Notes: generated by a model not told the origin, from the sequence alone. 64,000 nucleotides of DNA from Catellatospora sp. IY07-71 (GCF_018326265.1 NZ_AP023360.1:1032501-1096500), one strand, 5' to 3'. Shown: positions 43,209 through 52,106, counted from the first letter of the stretch. A program made the numbers and translations.

Positions 43209-43571
43209 GTGTCACATCGAGACCAAAAGCAGGTCGTCAACCTGCTGTCCAACCTGGAGCAGGCAGTGCCCGCAGTACACCCCACTTGGTGCGAACTCGC
43301 GCACCCTGACCACTGGCCGGTGCACTCGGCACACGTCGGCGAGATCAGCTACGGCCCCACCCTGACCCTCACAGTGGAAATCGTCGATGTTGGACTGGGT
43401 AGCGGACCCCGAATTGCGGTCGAGGTGACCGACTCGCAGGACAGCGGCAGCGGCGACGTCTACGAACTGCCCGCGCAGGCAGCCCGGGATTTGTCGATGC
43501 TGTTGGCGGCCGGCGCAGACATCCTGTCCGGCTGCACCGGCCAGCCGCTGAAGCTGGGGGCGCCACAATGA
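43209..43571 (+). CDS. Small protein with HPxWC motif (DUF6907-like)
   Basis: A 120-residue protein. HPTWCELAHPDHWPVHSAHVG followed by a beta-rich region resembles short proteins that travel with actinomycete mobile elements (DUF6907 group); the match is by eye. GTG 43209 has an ideal GGAGG site seven bases upstream. Its stop overlaps the next start (ATGA), opening a chain of very small genes. Confidence 0.6.
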   Translation: MSHRDQKQVVNLLSNLEQAVPAVHPTWCELAHPDHWPVHSAHVGEISYGPTLTLTVEIVDVGLGSGPRIAVEVTDSQDSGSGDVYELPAQAARDLSMLLAAGADILSGCTGQPLKLGAPQ

Positions 43572-43624
43572 TCACATGCGGTCGGAAGTTGGCCTGGCTA
43601 CCACGTGGGCAGGTGCAGGCGTGA
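43568..43624 (+). CDS. 18-residue micro-ORF
   Basis: MITCGRKLAWLPRGQVQA, starting in an ATGA overlap with the upstream gene and ending in a GTGA overlap with the next micro-ORF. Supported only by its chained position. Confidence 0.3.
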   Translation: MITCGRKLAWLPRGQVQA

Positions 43625-43701
43625 CCGCTGCACTCATCATCGCCGTAACACTGCACCTAATCGCGGCCGTATTCGCCGTAGTCGCATTCGGGAGGAGCTG
43701 A
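43621..43701 (+). CDS. 26-residue single-TM micropeptide
   Basis: The product is one hydrophobic helix (ALIIAVTLHLIAAVFAVVAF) with a short polar tail. It starts at the GTGA overlap and contains the GGAGGAGC ribosome site of the next ORF in its last codons. A membrane micropeptide is plausible. Confidence 0.4.
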   Translation: MTAALIIAVTLHLIAAVFAVVAFGRS

Positions 43702-43702
43702 C

Positions 43703-43771
43703 ATGGCCACCAAGCCGAAGCGGGTTCGCCCGCCGGTCGCTCGGCCCATCGTCAATGAACTAGCGCGCTGA
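43703..43771 (+). CDS. 22-residue basic micropeptide
   Basis: MATKPKRVRPPVARPIVNEL-AR, with a near-perfect GGAGGAGCTGAC ribosome site, the best in the chain. Lys/Arg/Pro-rich; no family. Confidence 0.4.
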   Translation: MATKPKRVRPPVARPIVNELAR

Positions 43772-44013
43772 TCAAGCGCCGACATGGCGCTTCCTGCTTC
43801 GGCCGGTAGCGATCGGTTCCTGGCGAGGTGTGGCTTCCGCTGCTTGGGGTCTGGTCCAGGTCGGCGCGCCGCAAGCTGGCGTGTCGGCTGGCCTTCCCGA
43901 AGACCCCGGCGCGAGCCGCTCGCGGGCGGGCGGTCGCACACGCGGCCGCCCGCTTGCGCCTTGACCCTCGTAGAGAAAGTTTCGACAGACCTATGGCGTT
44001 ACTTCTGTGTGCT

Positions 44014-44057
44014 GTCCCGGTAGATGCTTGACATCGGCGTCCCAGTAGCTGCTTGAC
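44014..44057. repeat. Two tandem 19-bp motifs, left end of cassette
   Basis: GTCCCGGTAGATGCTTGAC and GTCCCAGTAGCTGCTTGAC, 25 bp apart, two differences. Confidence 0.75.
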
Positions 44058-44080
44058 AGCTGCTGGGCTACGTGGCGAAC

Positions 44081-44800
44081 TCAGGCGCAGCTCGGTTCGC
44101 TATCACGCTCAGTGTCTGCACCGACGACCGACCGGAGGCGCTGCCGCTCGGCCTCGGTGCCGATAGCGGTGCGGTGTTCGGGGTGGTCGATGTAATGCCT
44201 GATGGCTGCGGTTAGGAACGTGTAGTCCACCGCGAAACCTCGGGGGATCGTTTCCGTTCGCTCTCGGCGGGTTGGCCCGACCAGAGTCAACCTGACGCCC
44301 CGGCCCACGCGTGGGCCAGCCTCGACGAGTTCGGCGCCGGTGATGCCGTCCCAAGACGCGCTCGGGAAGCCGAGCCCGCGCCCCTCCAGTCCGGCGGGCG
44401 TAAGTATGAGCCGAGGCCGAAGGGCGGGAATGATCGAGATGACAAGGCTCATCGAAGCGGCACCGGCGAGGTTGGCTACAAGATCCGCCGCGCCCGAGCC
44501 GGACGGTATTGCAGCCAGGTGCGGTGCAGCCAGATATCCGCCGGCGATGAACATCCCGCCGTTCGGCCACCGCGGCGTGGTGGTGAACGAGCCTGCCACC
44601 ACCTGGAATCCAGCTGACGGCCACGGCCAGCGCCATACCGCCACGCTGTAGACCGCCAGGACTGTCAGCGGCACCAGCAGGTAGCCAGCGAGTCCGCCGG
44701 ACTGCCACAGTGGCTCGGTCGCCAAACCTAGAGCAGTGCCCAGAGGCCAGCAGAGAACTGCCGTGGCGGCGGGATGCCAAAGTCTCCGACGACGGAACAT
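44081..44800 (-). CDS. Membrane protein with PH-like tail, cargo of the cassette
   Basis: A 239-residue protein. The first ~150 residues hold about four hydrophobic segments; the rest (RLILTPAGLEGRGLGFPSASWDGITGAELVE) looks like a bacterial PH domain on the cytosolic side, ending in a charged tail. Function unknown. ATG 44800 is chosen before MFRRRRLW; GTG 44818 is possible. G+C is visibly lower than in flanking chromosomal genes. Confidence 0.6.
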   Translation of the reverse strand: MFRRRRLWHPAATAVLCWPLGTALGLATEPLWQSGGLAGYLLVPLTVLAVYSVAVWRWPWPSAGFQVVAGSFTTTPRWPNGGMFIAGGYLAAPHLAAIPSGSGAADLVANLAGAASMSLVISIIPALRPRLILTPAGLEGRGLGFPSASWDGITGAELVEAGPRVGRGVRLTLVGPTRRERTETIPRGFAVDYTFLTAAIRHYIDHPEHRTAIGTEAERQRLRSVVGADTERDSEPSCA

Positions 44801-44927
44801 GGCGCACACCATAACCACCGCCGTCTGGCCGAGCGGCGCTGGTCAGCAGCAAGGGAAGGTCCCAAGGGGGTCTGTAGCCGGCTCTCTGCCGCTCGACAAG
44901 AAGTTCGATCGCTTGTCTAGGGCTCCG

Positions 44928-44946
44928 GTCAAGCAGGTACTGGGAC
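44928..44946. repeat. 19-bp motif, right end of cassette, inverted
   Basis: GTCAAGCAGGTACTGGGAC; its complement differs from the 44039-44057 motif at one central base. Confidence 0.75.
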
Positions 44947-45028
44947 TAGACATATGGCGTTACTTCACTGCCATATGAGGTCGCTGCCGTGCGGGCGAGC
45001 CCTGCTCAGCTCGTCTTCAGATAAGCGG

Positions 45029-45104
45029 TGGAGCCGACCGCGGGACTTGAACCCGCAACCTTCCGATTACAAGTCGGGTGCGCTACCAATTGCGCCAGGC
45101 CGGC
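45029..45104 (-). tRNA. tRNA-Thr (anticodon TGT)
   Basis: On the minus strand: acceptor GCCGGCC pairing with GGTCGGC, D-arm GCGCAATTGGTAGCGC, anticodon stem-loop CCGA-CTTGTAA-TCGG, T-arm GCGGGTTCAAGTCCCGC, then discriminator T and encoded CCA. The loop reads TGT, for ACA codons. Its 3' end faces the island scar. Confidence 0.96.
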
Positions 45105-45275
45105 ATGCACGACCTCGCCGGTCGTACCCAGCGATGGTACGCGTCCCCACGCTCCCAGCGCCTACCGGATTCCCCGGAGTTTCGTACCGATCATTACCAT
45201 GAAGTCCGTTTTGCCTGGCAGATGCGTTCCACATGATGATCCACGGGCTTGCTGACACGCCGTGGCCGGGCTAGG

Positions 45276-45304
45276 TTGACGAACGCCGGGTTCGTGCATA
45301 CGTA
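45276..45304 (+). promoter_or_regulatory. Promoter of msiK
   Basis: TTGACG (45276-45281), 17-base spacer, TACGTA (45299-45304); about 64 bases before the GTG start. The 263-bp gap from the tRNA holds nothing else clear. Confidence 0.6.
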
Positions 45305-45367
45305 TTCGGCACTTCACTTTCACTCGGATCGTCCGGCACGTTCCTGCCGGTGGAAGGACACACCCCC

Positions 45368-46459
45368 GTGGCTACCGTCACCTATGCGAAGGCGTCCCGG
45401 ATCTACCCGGGCACCGACCGCCCCGCCGTCGACCAGCTCGACCTCCAGATCCAGGACGGCGAGTTCCTCGTCCTCGTCGGCCCGTCCGGCTGTGGCAAGT
45501 CCACCAGCCTGCGGATGCTGGCCGGTCTTGAGGACGTCGACCAGGGCGCGATCTACATCAACGACAAGGACGTCACGAACCTCCCGCCGAAGTCGCGGGA
45601 CATCGCGATGGTCTTCCAGAACTACGCCCTCTACCCGCACATGACGGTGTACGAGAACATGGCGTTCGCGCTCAAGCTGCGCAAGACCCCGAAGTCGGAG
45701 ATCGACGTCCGGGTCAAGAAGGCCGCGCAGATGCTGCAGCTGGAGGAGTACCTCAACCGCAAGCCGAAGGCGCTCTCCGGCGGTCAGCGCCAGCGTGTCG
45801 CCATGGGCCGCGCCATCGTGCGTGAGCCGCAGGTCTTCCTCATGGACGAGCCGCTGTCGAACCTCGACGCGAAGCTGCGTGTGCAGACCCGTTCGCAGAT
45901 CGCCACGCTGCAGTCGCAGCTGGGCATCACCACGGTGTACGTCACGCACGACCAGGTCGAGGCCATGACCATGGGTCACCGGGTGGCCGTGCTGCTCGAC
46001 GGTGTGCTGCAGCAGTGCGACACCCCGCGTGCCCTGTACGACAAGCCGTCGAACGTGTTCGTCGCGGGCTTCATCGGCTCGCCGGCCATGAACATCAAGA
46101 CGGTCCAGCTGACCGACGCCGGCGCGGTGTTCGGCCAGATGGTGCTCCCGCTGACCCGCGAGCAGGTCGCCGCGGCGCAGGCCGAGGGCGGCAACGGCCA
46201 GGTCACCGTGGGCTTCCGCCCGGAGGACTCGGACCTGGTGGGCGCGAGCGAGGGCGGCATGCCGATCGTCGTGGACCTGGTCGAGGACCTGGGCGCGAAC
46301 GCGAACGTGTACGGCCACGCCGCGATCAACGGTGGCGAGGAGCGGTTCGTGGTCTCCACGTCCCGCCAGGCCATGCCGAACCTCGGTGACACCGTGTTCG
46401 TGAAGCCGGTCGTGGGCAGCCACCACGCGTTCCACGCCGCCTCGGGTGTGCGTATCTGA
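45368..46459 (+). CDS. msiK: Multiple-sugar ABC importer ATPase (MsiK/UgpC type)
   Basis: A 363-residue ATPase: Walker [11 protein letters not shown]-loop [11 protein letters not shown], signature LSGGQRQR, Walker [15 protein letters not shown]-loop [13 protein letters not shown], and a C-terminal OB/TOBE regulatory domain ([10 protein letters not shown]). Sequence follows Streptomyces MsiK, which energises several separate sugar importers in trans; its stand-alone position without permease or binding protein fits that. GTG 45368 starts the conserved MATVTY. Confidence 0.93.
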   Translation: MATVTYAKASRIYPGTDRPAVDQLDLQIQDGEFLVLVGPSGCGKSTSLRMLAGLEDVDQGAIYINDKDVTNLPPKSRDIAMVFQNYALYPHMTVYENMAFALKLRKTPKSEIDVRVKKAAQMLQLEEYLNRKPKALSGGQRQRVAMGRAIVREPQVFLMDEPLSNLDAKLRVQTRSQIATLQSQLGITTVYVTHDQVEAMTMGHRVAVLLDGVLQQCDTPRALYDKPSNVFVAGFIGSPAMNIKTVQLTDAGAVFGQMVLPLTREQVAAAQAEGGNGQVTVGFRPEDSDLVGASEGGMPIVVDLVEDLGANANVYGHAAINGGEERFVVSTSRQAMPNLGDTVFVKPVVGSHHAFHAASGVRI

Positions 46460-46477
46460 CGCAGGCAACAGCAACGA

Positions 46478-46508
46478 GGGGCGGGGCCGAAAGGTCCCGC
46501 CCCTTCTT
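46478..46508 (+). terminator. msiK terminator
   Basis: GGGGCGGGGCC, GAAA loop, GGTCCCGCCCC, then TTCTT: an 11-pair stem (one GU) with a U-rich tail, 18 bases after the stop. Confidence 0.9.
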
Positions 46509-46563
46509 CGTGTTCGCGTGCCGATCTTCGCCTTGCCGTGCGGAACCGGGTAAGGATGAAGCC

Positions 46564-47955
46564 ATGACGGAGTATCGAGTCGAGCACGACACGATGGGCG
46601 AGGTGCACGTGCCCGCCGACGCGCTGTGGGGCGCGCAGACCCAGCGTGCGATCGAGAACTTCCCGGTTTCGGGTACACCCCTGCCGTACTCCCTGATCAT
46701 CGCCTTGGCGCAGATCAAGGAGGCGGCGGCGGAGGCGAACGCGGCCACCGGGACGCTGGACAGCGAGACGGCGGGCGCGATCGCGTCGGCCGCGCGGCAG
46801 GTCGCCGACGGCGACTTCGCGGCGCACTTCCCGGTGGACGTGTTCCAGACCGGATCGGGCACGTCGACGAACATGAACATGAACGAGGTGCTGGCGCGCC
46901 TGGCCGGGCAGCGGCTGGACCGCCCGGTGCACCCGAACGACCAGGTGAACGCATCGCAGTCGAGCAACGACGTGTTCCCCTCGGCGATCCACCTGGCGGC
47001 GCTGCGGCTGGTGGCGCACGACCTGCGCCCGGCGCTGCTGGAGCTGGAGGACGCGCTCTCGCTCAAGTCGGAGGAGTTCGCGCACGTGGTGAAGTCCGGG
47101 CGGACGCACCTGATGGACGCGACGCCGGTGACCCTGGGCCAGGAGTTCTCCGGGTACGCCCACCAGGTGCATCGGGCCGCCGAGCGCATCGCCTCGGCGC
47201 TGCCGCACGTGGCGGAGCTGCCGCTGGGCGGCACGGCGGTGGGCACCGGCGTGAACGCGAGCGCCGCGTTCCGGCGCGAGGTCTACCGCCGGCTGGCCGC
47301 GAACACGGGGCTGCCGGTGGCGGAGGCGGAGAACCACTTCGAGGCGCACGGGGCCCGCGACGCGCTGGTGGAGCTGTCCGGTCAGCTGCGGGTGGCCGCC
47401 GTCAGCCTGTACAAGATCGCCAATGACATCCGCTGGATGGGCTCCGGCCCCCGGGCGGGCCTGTCCGAGCTGCGCATCCCCGACCTGCAGCCGGGCTCCT
47501 CGATCATGCCGGGCAAGGTGAACCCGGTGATCTGCGAGTCGGTACGGCAGGTGTGCGCGCAGATCATGGGCAACGACGCGGCCGTGGCCTTCGCGGGCTC
47601 GCAGGGCGACTTCGAGCTCAACGTGATGCTGCCGCTGATCGCCCGCAACCTGCTGGAGTCGATCACGCTGCTGGCCGGGGCGAGCCGGCTGTTCGCGCGC
47701 CGCTGCGTCGTCGGGCTGAAGGCGAACGAGGAGGTGGCCCGCCTGTACGCGGAGGGCTCGCCCTCGATCGTCACCCCGCTGAACCGGCACATCGGCTACG
47801 AGGAGGCGGCGGCCGTCGCGAAGCAGGCGCTGGCCGAGAACAAGACGATCCGCCAGGTGGTCGTCGAGCGGGGCCACGTCGACGCGGGCAGGCTCACCGA
47901 GCAGGAGCTGGACGCGGCCCTGGACGTGCTCGCGATGACCCGCCAGCCCGGCTGA
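46564..47955 (+). CDS. fumC: Class II fumarate hydratase
   Basis: A 463-residue cofactor-free fumarase of the TCA cycle, from the aspartase/fumarase superfamily. [47 protein letters not shown] and the signature loop [12 protein letters not shown] with the catalytic Ser are present. ATG 46564 is preceded by AAGGATG. A separate class I fumarase lies 6 kb downstream on the other strand. Confidence 0.96.
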   Translation: MTEYRVEHDTMGEVHVPADALWGAQTQRAIENFPVSGTPLPYSLIIALAQIKEAAAEANAATGTLDSETAGAIASAARQVADGDFAAHFPVDVFQTGSGTSTNMNMNEVLARLAGQRLDRPVHPNDQVNASQSSNDVFPSAIHLAALRLVAHDLRPALLELEDALSLKSEEFAHVVKSGRTHLMDATPVTLGQEFSGYAHQVHRAAERIASALPHVAELPLGGTAVGTGVNASAAFRREVYRRLAANTGLPVAEAENHFEAHGARDALVELSGQLRVAAVSLYKIANDIRWMGSGPRAGLSELRIPDLQPGSSIMPGKVNPVICESVRQVCAQIMGNDAAVAFAGSQGDFELNVMLPLIARNLLESITLLAGASRLFARRCVVGLKANEEVARLYAEGSPSIVTPLNRHIGYEEAAAVAKQALAENKTIRQVVVERGHVDAGRLTEQELDAALDVLAMTRQPG

Positions 47956-47972
47956 CCGGCCTGGCGATCGAC

Positions 47973-48023
47973 GACTGAAGCTCCCGCCGTGCTGCTGAAA
48001 CAGCAGTGGCGGGAGCTTCAGTC
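47973..48023. terminator. Bidirectional hairpin between fumC and rlmB
   Basis: GACTGAAGCTCCCGCC pairs perfectly with 48008-48023; inside is a second stem TGCTG/CAGCA. It shares GAAGCTCCCGCC with the hairpin at 38568-38607. Confidence 0.87.
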
Positions 48024-48039
48024 AGGTGAAGCGAGAGCG

Positions 48040-49161
48040 TCAGGCGGTCGCGCGGCGGCGGGCTACCTCGGCGAGGGCGACCGCGGCCGCGACGGAGGCG
48101 TTGAGCGACTCCACCTCGGACACGATCGGGATGCTCACCCGCAGGTCGCAGGTCTGCCCGACGAGCCGGCCGAGGCCGCGGCCCTCCGAGCCGACGACCA
48201 CGACCAGCGGGCCGACCGCGGCCTCCAGTTGGTAGAGGTCGGTCTCGCCGTCCGCGTCCAGGCCCACGACCACGAAGCCCTCGGCCTGGGCCTGCTTGAG
48301 CGCCCGGGTCAGGTTGGTCACCTGGGCCACGGGCAGCCGGGCCGCGGCGCCCGCGCTGGTGCGCCAGGCGGTGGCGGTGATGCCCGCGGCGCGGCGCTCC
48401 GGCACGAAGATGCCCTGTGCGCCGAACGCGGCCGCGGACCGGATGACCGCGCCGAGGTTGCGCGGGTCGGTGACCCCGTCCAGCGCGACGAGCAGCGGCT
48501 CCGGGTGCTCGGCCGCGGCGGCCAGCAGGTCCTCGAAGCTCTCGTACGCGAACGGCGGCACCTGGATGCCGACGCCCTGGTGCAGCACGCCCCCGGTGAG
48601 CCGGTCCAGCTCGGCCCGGGTGATCTCCAGGATCGGGATGCCGCGGTCGCCCGCGGTGCGCACGATCTCGGTGATGCGCTCGTCGATGTCGATGCCCTGC
48701 GCGAGGTAGAGCGCGGTGGCCGGCACGTGCGCGCGCAGCGCCTCGACCACCGGGTTGCGGCCGACGAGCAGCTCCGGCGCGTCCCTCGGGGTGAGCGACT
48801 TGCGGCCGGGCGCGACCCGCGGGCCCATCCGCGTGGCGGCGCCCCGCGCGGCCTGGGTGCGCCGGGTCGGCGCCCCCTTGCCGGTGCCGCCCTTACCCCA
48901 GGTGGTGTCCTTGGTGCCGGGCTTTCCGATCTTGGGGGTACGCCCCTCGGCGGCCGCCGCCTTACGCTCCTTGTCCTGCTTCCAGGCGGTCTTCGACGGC
49001 AGCTTCTCGGTGCCCGAATAACCCTTGTGCCAGGGCCGCTCGTCGGCGGGCAGGGTCTTGCCACGCCCCTTCAGGGTGTCCTTGCCCTTGCCGCCCGTCC
49101 CCTTGGTCGCGGTCTTCTTACTGACCTGGCGTACGTTCCGGCGTTGCGAGTTGCCCGGCAT
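48040..49161 (-). CDS. rlmB: 23S rRNA (guanosine-2'-O-)-methyltransferase RlmB
   Basis: A 373-residue SPOUT methyltransferase that modifies G2251-equivalent in the ribosomal P loop. A ~125-residue Lys/Gly-rich N-terminal extension precedes the substrate-binding domain (LLVGRNPVVEALRA) and the knotted domain with NLGAVIRSAAAFGA, VVGSEGRGLGRLV and IPIVSEVESLNASVA. Its ATG overlaps the cysS stop by one base (TAATG), so the two form an operon. Confidence 0.94.
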   Translation of the reverse strand: MPGNSQRRNVRQVSKKTATKGTGGKGKDTLKGRGKTLPADERPWHKGYSGTEKLPSKTAWKQDKERKAAAAEGRTPKIGKPGTKDTTWGKGGTGKGAPTRRTQAARGAATRMGPRVAPGRKSLTPRDAPELLVGRNPVVEALRAHVPATALYLAQGIDIDERITEIVRTAGDRGIPILEITRAELDRLTGGVLHQGVGIQVPPFAYESFEDLLAAAAEHPEPLLVALDGVTDPRNLGAVIRSAAAFGAQGIFVPERRAAGITATAWRTSAGAAARLPVAQVTNLTRALKQAQAEGFVVVGLDADGETDLYQLEAAVGPLVVVVGSEGRGLGRLVGQTCDLRVSIPIVSEVESLNASVAAAVALAEVARRRATA

Positions 49162-50576
49162 TACAGTTCACTTCCGATCGTCCAGCGTGGACCGTGCGGG
49201 GTGTCCTCCACCACGACTCCGGCCTGTTTGAGCTGGTCGCGCACGGCGTCCGCGGCGGCCCAGTCCTTGCGTGCCCGGGCAGCGGTGCGCTGCTCCAGGG
49301 CCAGTGCCACCAGCGCGTCCACCGTGCCGCGCAGCCCCTCGCCACCCTTGCCCGACGCCCACGCGGGGTCGAGCGGGTCGAGGCCGAGCACGGCGAGCAT
49401 CGCCCGTACGCTGCCCAGCGCCCCGGCGGTGGCCTTGTCCTCACCGGCGGCCAGCGCCGTGTTGCCCTCGCGCACCACCTCGTGCAGCGCGGCGAGCGCG
49501 GCGGAGGTGTTGAGGTCGTCGTTCATCGCCTCGGCGAACTCGGCGCACAGCGGCCCCGGCTCGACCACGCCGACGATCTCGACGGCCCGCTGCACGAAGC
49601 CCTCGATGCGGCGGTACGCCGTGGCGGCCTCCTCCAGCGCCTGCCAGCTGAAGTCGATGCGGGCCCGGTAGTGCGGGGCGAGCAGGTAGTAGCGCAGGTC
49701 GGCGGGGCGGATGCCGCGCTCGGTGACCGCGTCGAGGTCGATCACGTTGCCCAGCGACTTGCTCATCTTGGCTTCGCCGAGGTTGAGCAGGCCGTGGTGC
49801 ACCCAGAACCGGGCGAACGGCAGCCCGGCGGCGCGCGACTGCGCCTGCTCGTTCTCGTGGTGCGGGAAGACCAGGTCGAGGCCGCCGCCGTGGATGTCGA
49901 ACTCGGCGCCCAGGTAGCGCTTGGCCATCGCGGAGCACTCGATGTGCCAGCCGGGCCGGCCGCGTCCCCACGGCGAGGGCCACTCGGCGTCGTCCGGCTC
50001 CTCGGCCTTGGCGCCCTTCCACAGCGCGAAGTCGCGCGGGTTGCGCTTGGCCCGCTCCGGCCCGTCGGCGGCGGCCTGCATCTCGTCCGGCTTCTGCCCG
50101 GACAGGGCGCCGTACTCCGGGAACGAGCCGACGGCGAAGTAGACGTCGCCGCTGCCGTCGTTGCCCGGGTACGCGTTGCCGCGCTCGATCAGCTCGGTGA
50201 TCAGCTCGTGCATCTCGGGCACGTGCCCGGTGGCGCGCGGCTCGTACGTCGGCGGCAGCACGTTCAGCGCCCGGTAGGCCGCGGCGAGGATCACCTCGTT
50301 GGCGTACGCGATCGACCAGAACGGGCGACCCTGCTCCAGCGACTTGGCGAGGATCTTGTCGTCGATGTCCGTGATGTTGCGCACGAACACCACGTCCAGG
50401 CCCGCGTGCAGCAGCCAGCGCCGCAGCACGTCGTAGTTGACGCCCGAGCGCAGATGGCCGATGTGCGGGCCGGACTGGACGGTGAGACCACACAGGTACA
50501 CGGAGGCCTGACCGGGAACGCGCGGCACGAAGTCGCGCACCTGTCTGGTCGCGGTGTCAAAGAGTCTCAACGTCAC
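49161..50576 (-). CDS. cysS: Cysteine-tRNA ligase
   Basis: A 471-residue class I aminoacyl-tRNA synthetase. HIGH motif GPHIGHLR, zinc ligands CGLTV, GWHIECSAM and HHENE, and KMSKS are intact. GTG 50576 starts at VTLRLFDTATRQ; TATCCT ends six bases upstream, suggesting a leaderless message, whereas the frame further upstream is non-homologous. It is followed by rlmB with a one-base overlap. Confidence 0.96.
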   Translation of the reverse strand: MTLRLFDTATRQVRDFVPRVPGQASVYLCGLTVQSGPHIGHLRSGVNYDVLRRWLLHAGLDVVFVRNITDIDDKILAKSLEQGRPFWSIAYANEVILAAAYRALNVLPPTYEPRATGHVPEMHELITELIERGNAYPGNDGSGDVYFAVGSFPEYGALSGQKPDEMQAAADGPERAKRNPRDFALWKGAKAEEPDDAEWPSPWGRGRPGWHIECSAMAKRYLGAEFDIHGGGLDLVFPHHENEQAQSRAAGLPFARFWVHHGLLNLGEAKMSKSLGNVIDLDAVTERGIRPADLRYYLLAPHYRARIDFSWQALEEAATAYRRIEGFVQRAVEIVGVVEPGPLCAEFAEAMNDDLNTSAALAALHEVVREGNTALAAGEDKATAGALGSVRAMLAVLGLDPLDPAWASGKGGEGLRGTVDALVALALEQRTAARARKDWAAADAVRDQLKQAGVVVEDTPHGPRWTIGSEL

Positions 50577-50626
50577 CGGACAAGGATAGTCAATGGGAGC
50601 GCCGTATTTATCACCGCGCCCGCCGG

Positions 50627-51292
50627 TCACCCGGCGAGGCTCGTCACCGCGTCGGGCAGCTCGTCCAGGGAGCCGATGACCACGTCCGCGCGGACCGGCC
50701 CGGCGGCGGGGGCGCCCGCCCGGTTCAGCCACACGGTACGCAGGCCCGCGCCCGCCGCACCGGCCACATCGTGCTCGTAGTTGTCGCCGACGTACACCAC
50801 CTCGTGCGGCAGCGCCTGGGCTGCGGCCAGCACCGCCTCGAAGAACCCGCGGGCCGGCTTCTTCGGCACGCCGCCCCGCAGCGCGTAGATCTCGAACGCG
50901 AACCGGCCGCCCAGCCCGCACCGGTGTGCCTCGCTGTTGGCGTTTGTGGCGTACCCGAGCCGGTAGTCGCGGCTCAGCTTGTCCAGCACCGCCGTCGCCC
51001 CCGGGAACGGCCGCGAGTGCGCGAACCGCACCTCGAAGAACAGCTCCAGCCAGCGGTCCAGCTCGTGCTCGCGGCCCGCGCGGGCCAGCGTGTACCGCAT
51101 CGCGGTGGCCCGGATCTCCCGCGCGTCGCGGTCGGCGAGCGAGATCCAGTGATCGTCGGCGTCGGCGTGGAACAGCTCCAGGGTCAGCGCCGGGTCGGCC
51201 ACCGCGGCGGTGACCGCGCTCAGCCCGGCCGTGACCGCGGTGTGGATGTCCACCAGGGTGTCGTCGGCATCGAAGGCGACAGTCGTGATCAT
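50627..51292 (-). CDS. HAD-family hydrolase, copy 1
   Basis: A 221-residue HAD phosphatase: motif I FDADDTLVD, motif II ATNANSEAH, motif III KKPARGFF, motif IV VYVGDNYEHDV; a helical cap lies between I and II. Substrate unknown. About 45% of residues appear shared with the neighbouring copy by eye, with identical motif spacing, indicating tandem duplication. Confidence 0.87.
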   Translation of the reverse strand: MITTVAFDADDTLVDIHTAVTAGLSAVTAAVADPALTLELFHADADDHWISLADRDAREIRATAMRYTLARAGREHELDRWLELFFEVRFAHSRPFPGATAVLDKLSRDYRLGYATNANSEAHRCGLGGRFAFEIYALRGGVPKKPARGFFEAVLAAAQALPHEVVYVGDNYEHDVAGAAGAGLRTVWLNRAGAPAAGPVRADVVIGSLDELPDAVTSLAG

Positions 51293-51356
51293 CGGTACAC
51301 GTTAGCGGAACCGCAGGTCACAGCCCTGCAACGTCACCCACCGGGGTGACCGCGTC

Positions 51357-52034
51357 TCATGTCGCGAGACGGGCGAGCGCCGCCGGCAGGTGCGCCAGGC
51401 GATCGATCACGGCATCCGGCACGACCGCGCCCGGCACCGCGCGGCCCGCACGGTTCACCCAAACCGTGCGCATCCCCGCCGCGGCAGGCGCCTCGACATC
51501 GTGGTGGTAGTTGTCGCCGACGTACACCACCTCGTGCGGGTGCACCCCAGCCGCTTCCAGCACCGCCGCGAAGAACGCCGGGGACGGCTTCTTCGGCAGG
51601 CCGTTCTGGTGCGCGTACAGCTCGAACGCGAACTCCCCGCCCAGCCCGCACCGGTCCGCGATCGAGTTGCCGTTCGTGGCGTACCCGAGCAGATAGGAGG
51701 AGCGCAGCTCGGCCAGCATGGCCAGCGCGTCGGGGAACGGCCGGGTCTCCCGGAACCGCACCGCGAAGAACGCCTCCACCTGCGTGTCCAGGTGATGCTC
51801 CAGACCGAACCGGGCCAGCGAGCGCCGCAGCGCCTCCCGCCGGATGTGCGGCACCGGCGCGTCCGGATCCTCGGCGAACACGGAGTTCCAGTCGTCACGC
51901 AGGTGATCCCGGCTCAGCTCCGCCCCCGGATCGATGCTCCTCACCTCGGCCCGCACCGCCTCCAGCGCCGCCTCGACCGCCGGTCGCAGGTCCAGCAGGG
52001 TCTCATCCGCGTCGAACGCCACCGCCTTGATCAC
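51357..52034 (-). CDS. HAD-family hydrolase, copy 2
   Basis: A 225-residue HAD phosphatase: motif I FDADETLLD, motif II ATNGNSIAD, motif III KKPSPAFF, motif IV VYVGDNYHHDV. It shares the segment CGLGG.FAFE.YA with copy 1. The two copies are 64 bases apart on the same strand, upstream of cysS. Confidence 0.87.
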   Translation of the reverse strand: MIKAVAFDADETLLDLRPAVEAALEAVRAEVRSIDPGAELSRDHLRDDWNSVFAEDPDAPVPHIRREALRRSLARFGLEHHLDTQVEAFFAVRFRETRPFPDALAMLAELRSSYLLGYATNGNSIADRCGLGGEFAFELYAHQNGLPKKPSPAFFAAVLEAAGVHPHEVVYVGDNYHHDVEAPAAAGMRTVWVNRAGRAVPGAVVPDAVIDRLAHLPAALARLAT

Positions 52035-52055
52035 GCAGCCACTGTATCCGGGGAA

Positions 52056-52106
52056 GGAAGGGCACCTTCTTAACGCTTTCCGTAGAGGAAGGGCACCTTC
52101 TTAACG
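52056..52106. repeat. Family A repeat, head-to-tail form
   Basis: GGAAGGGCACCTTCTTAACG occurs twice in the same direction, at 52056-52075 and 52087-52106, instead of as an inverted pair. Confidence 0.85.

Larger units (their letters stand above)
43992..44966. mobile_element. 961-bp cassette bounded by 14-bp direct repeats
   Basis: TATGGCGTTACTTC occurs at 43992-44005 and again, identical and in the same direction, at 44953-44966. Just inside lie 19-bp motifs in inverted orientation: two on the left (44014-44032, 44039-44057, 25-bp period) and one on the right (44928-44946). This is the layout of a tyrosine-recombinase core site with arm/inverted binding sites. No recombinase is encoded; the only clear gene inside is the membrane protein at 44081-44800. 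It ends 62 bases from the 3' end of tRNA-Thr. The 309-bp stretch 43772-44080 holds only its left end. Confidence 0.6.

Noticed and set aside
43784-44031. Two short + strand open frames left of the cassette
   Set aside because: No ribosome site, Arg/Pro-rich shadow-like products, and they cross the recombination-site motifs.
42541-45104. Live integrative plasmid or prophage at tRNA-Thr
   Set aside because: No integrase, excisionase, rep or transfer gene can be found and the only regulator is frameshifted; only remnants remain.
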